From NCBI RefSeq assembly GCF_013393905.1, contig NZ_CP040272.1, forward strand, positions 5,080,001 through 5,144,000: a stretch of DNA of 64,000 nt, written 5' to 3'. The position numbers were made by a program, and so were the translations under genes. This document shows, in pieces, positions 63,100 to 64,000 of the stretch. This DNA comes from Nostoc sp. C052. GTDB lineage: Bacteria > Cyanobacteriota > Cyanobacteriia > Cyanobacteriales > Nostocaceae. The notes below the pieces were generated by a model, which saw only the letters and a program-made list of their open reading frames with translations, ran no database searches and was not told the origin of the DNA. Each line of letters begins with the position of its first letter. The stretch's first letter is position 1.

Positions 63100-64000
63100 T
63101 TACCTTTCGGAAGTCCCATTCGCACAAACTCCTCTTTTTGGAAGACTTACTAGGATAGTTTGCAACGGTGAAAGACGAATCTCGCAAGTCTCATTACCAA
63201 TTAGTACCAGGGACTTTGGTAACATCTCTTTGTCTAGCTCTATTTTCGCAGGCTTATTACTCCCCAAAGAGGAACTTCCCCCATCCTGTAGGCTAGGGTA
63301 GCGGCTTGCTTTTGCGCCGTCATTCCCAGAAGATAATCCCAAATCCTCTACATTTCCTTCTTTGTTAGGAGCGGCTAACAGCGAGATATCAATCAAAGGT
63401 AAGGTAATTTTCAGTGTTGTACCTTGATGAAGTCCTGCACTCTCAAGACTAATGCTGCCTCCCATGAGTTCGATTAAGTTTCGTGAAATTGCTAGTCCCA
63501 ATCCAGTGCCTTCAAACTGACGCGTGGTTGTGCCATTCACCATCACAAAGGGACGAAATAGTTTATGTTGTTGGGTTGGATCGATGCCTATACCTGTATC
63601 TTTGACGGCGACTACCACCTGAGATTGACCACTACTTTGTTGAATTTCTGTGGTAATGGTGATACTTCCTGTGTCGGTGAACTTAGTAGCATTACCGATA
63701 ACATTAATCAGCACTTGCTTTAGTTTTGGCGCATCTGCTTTTATTGGTATAACTTGGGAATTTAACTCACATTTCAATTGCAAGCCCTTTTGTTGAACAT
63801 TTACTGATTGTAAATTAATCACCTCTAACAATATTTGTCTGAGGTCAAGGGGTATAGAGACGACGGAAAGCTTACCTGCTTCGATTTTAGAAATGTCGAG
63901 TAAATCATTAATAATACCTAGCAAATGAATCGTTGTTTCATCTGCACGTTTGAGAAACTCCATTTCTTCTTCTCGGTCATCACATAAGCCATCTTCAACC
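63100..64000 (-). CDS. Sensor histidine kinase, C-terminal part (5' partial)
   Basis: The frame stays open to the window end, so the N-terminus lies outside. The visible part begins in the dimerisation helix (HLLGIINDLLDISKIEAGKL, after the phospho-His). It continues through the N-box (LKQVLINVIGNATKFTDTGS), G1 box (VKDTGIGIDPTQ) and G2 box (FEGTGLGLAISRNLIELMGG), then ends GTTLKITLPL. A 90-residue tail rich in Gly and Ser follows, without a receiver domain. It autophosphorylates in response to a signal that cannot be seen here. Confidence 0.93.
   Translation of the reverse strand, partial: VEDGLCDDREEEMEFLKRADETTIHLLGIINDLLDISKIEAGKLSVVSIPLDLRQILLEVINLQSVNVQQKGLQLKCELNSQVIPIKADAPKLKQVLINVIGNATKFTDTGSITITTEIQQSSGQSQVVVAVKDTGIGIDPTQQHKLFRPFVMVNGTTTRQFEGTGLGLAISRNLIELMGGSISLESAGLHQGTTLKITLPLIDISLLAAPNKEGNVEDLGLSSGNDGAKASRYPSLQDGGSSSLGSNKPAKIELDKEMLPKSLVLIGNETCEIRLSPLQTILVSLPKRGVCANGTSER

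Overview
The window looks like chromosomal DNA of a filamentous, heterocyst-type cyanobacterium (Nostoc/Anabaena group). The evidence is the very frequent HIP1 octamer GCGATCGC, the many short tandem repeats of the AATGACY / ACTCATT / GGTAAAG type between genes, the vitamin K1 gene menH, a second groEL gene without groES behind a CIRCE operator, an InrS-like nickel sensor, a PaO-type Rieske oxygenase, a GUN4-domain protein, and an rnpB gene with an extended P12 arm. No rRNA, tRNA, CRISPR array or intact transposase gene was recognised.

Layout. 0-9.9 kb: end of a beta-propeller-like protein, a GAF/LuxR regulator divergent from a DJ-1/PfpI enzyme and a small membrane protein, the division-site operon minC-minD-minE (minus strand), a DUF1537 sugar-acid kinase and three small conserved proteins. 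10-14.5 kb: an RND efflux permease with no visible adaptor gene, and a DUF1997 protein. 14.6-18.6 kb: an atypical SDR, a dead RTX-type gene carrying a miniature insertion, a lambda-R-like lytic transglycosylase, and menH. 18.7-24.6 kb: a CsoR/InrS-type sensor, an MFS carrier, a Tat-exported ferritin-like protein, an ECF sigma factor with a ChrR-like cupin anti-sigma factor, and a divergent cytochrome P450. 24.6-25.3 kb: a pile of nested miniature elements. 25.3-31.7 kb: lptC coupled to a NYN-domain gene, metG, a lysophospholipid acyltransferase, a phytyl-ester-synthase-like hydrolase, and a Uma2 protein. 32.3-41.2 kb: an EcsC-like protein, pepA, the fatty acid/phospholipid genes plsX-fabH-fabD, then a DUF4157-OmpA protein coupled to a HEAT-repeat protein. 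41.7-49.9 kb: a Rieske oxygenase, a STAND NTPase with TPRs, an orphan antitoxin-like protein, a second Uma2 protein, a diiron ferritin-like protein and uppS. 50-55.5 kb: a coiled-coil gene paired with a coiled-coil/GUN4 gene, thioredoxin, fabG, and a MraY/WecA-type transferase. 55.6-64 kb: CIRCE-groEL2, corA, rnpB, small RHH-like and SAP-like proteins, rnc, a Gfo/Idh/MocA oxidoreductase and the C-terminal part of a histidine kinase.

Most genes are housekeeping: division, lipid and isoprenoid synthesis, translation, RNA processing, proteostasis. The less ordinary parts are (i) the DUF4157-OmpA/HEAT pair, which resembles components linked to extracellular contractile injection systems, (ii) the coiled-coil/GUN4 pair, (iii) the STAND protein with a predicted vMAP-type N-terminal helix-turn-helix, and (iv) several miniature inverted-repeat elements whose insertion histories can be read directly. 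These include one with 10-bp target duplications at two sites, one that interrupts an RTX gene with a 3-bp duplication, and one that supplies the last codons of a protein. All family assignments rest on motif recognition by eye; no database search was run.
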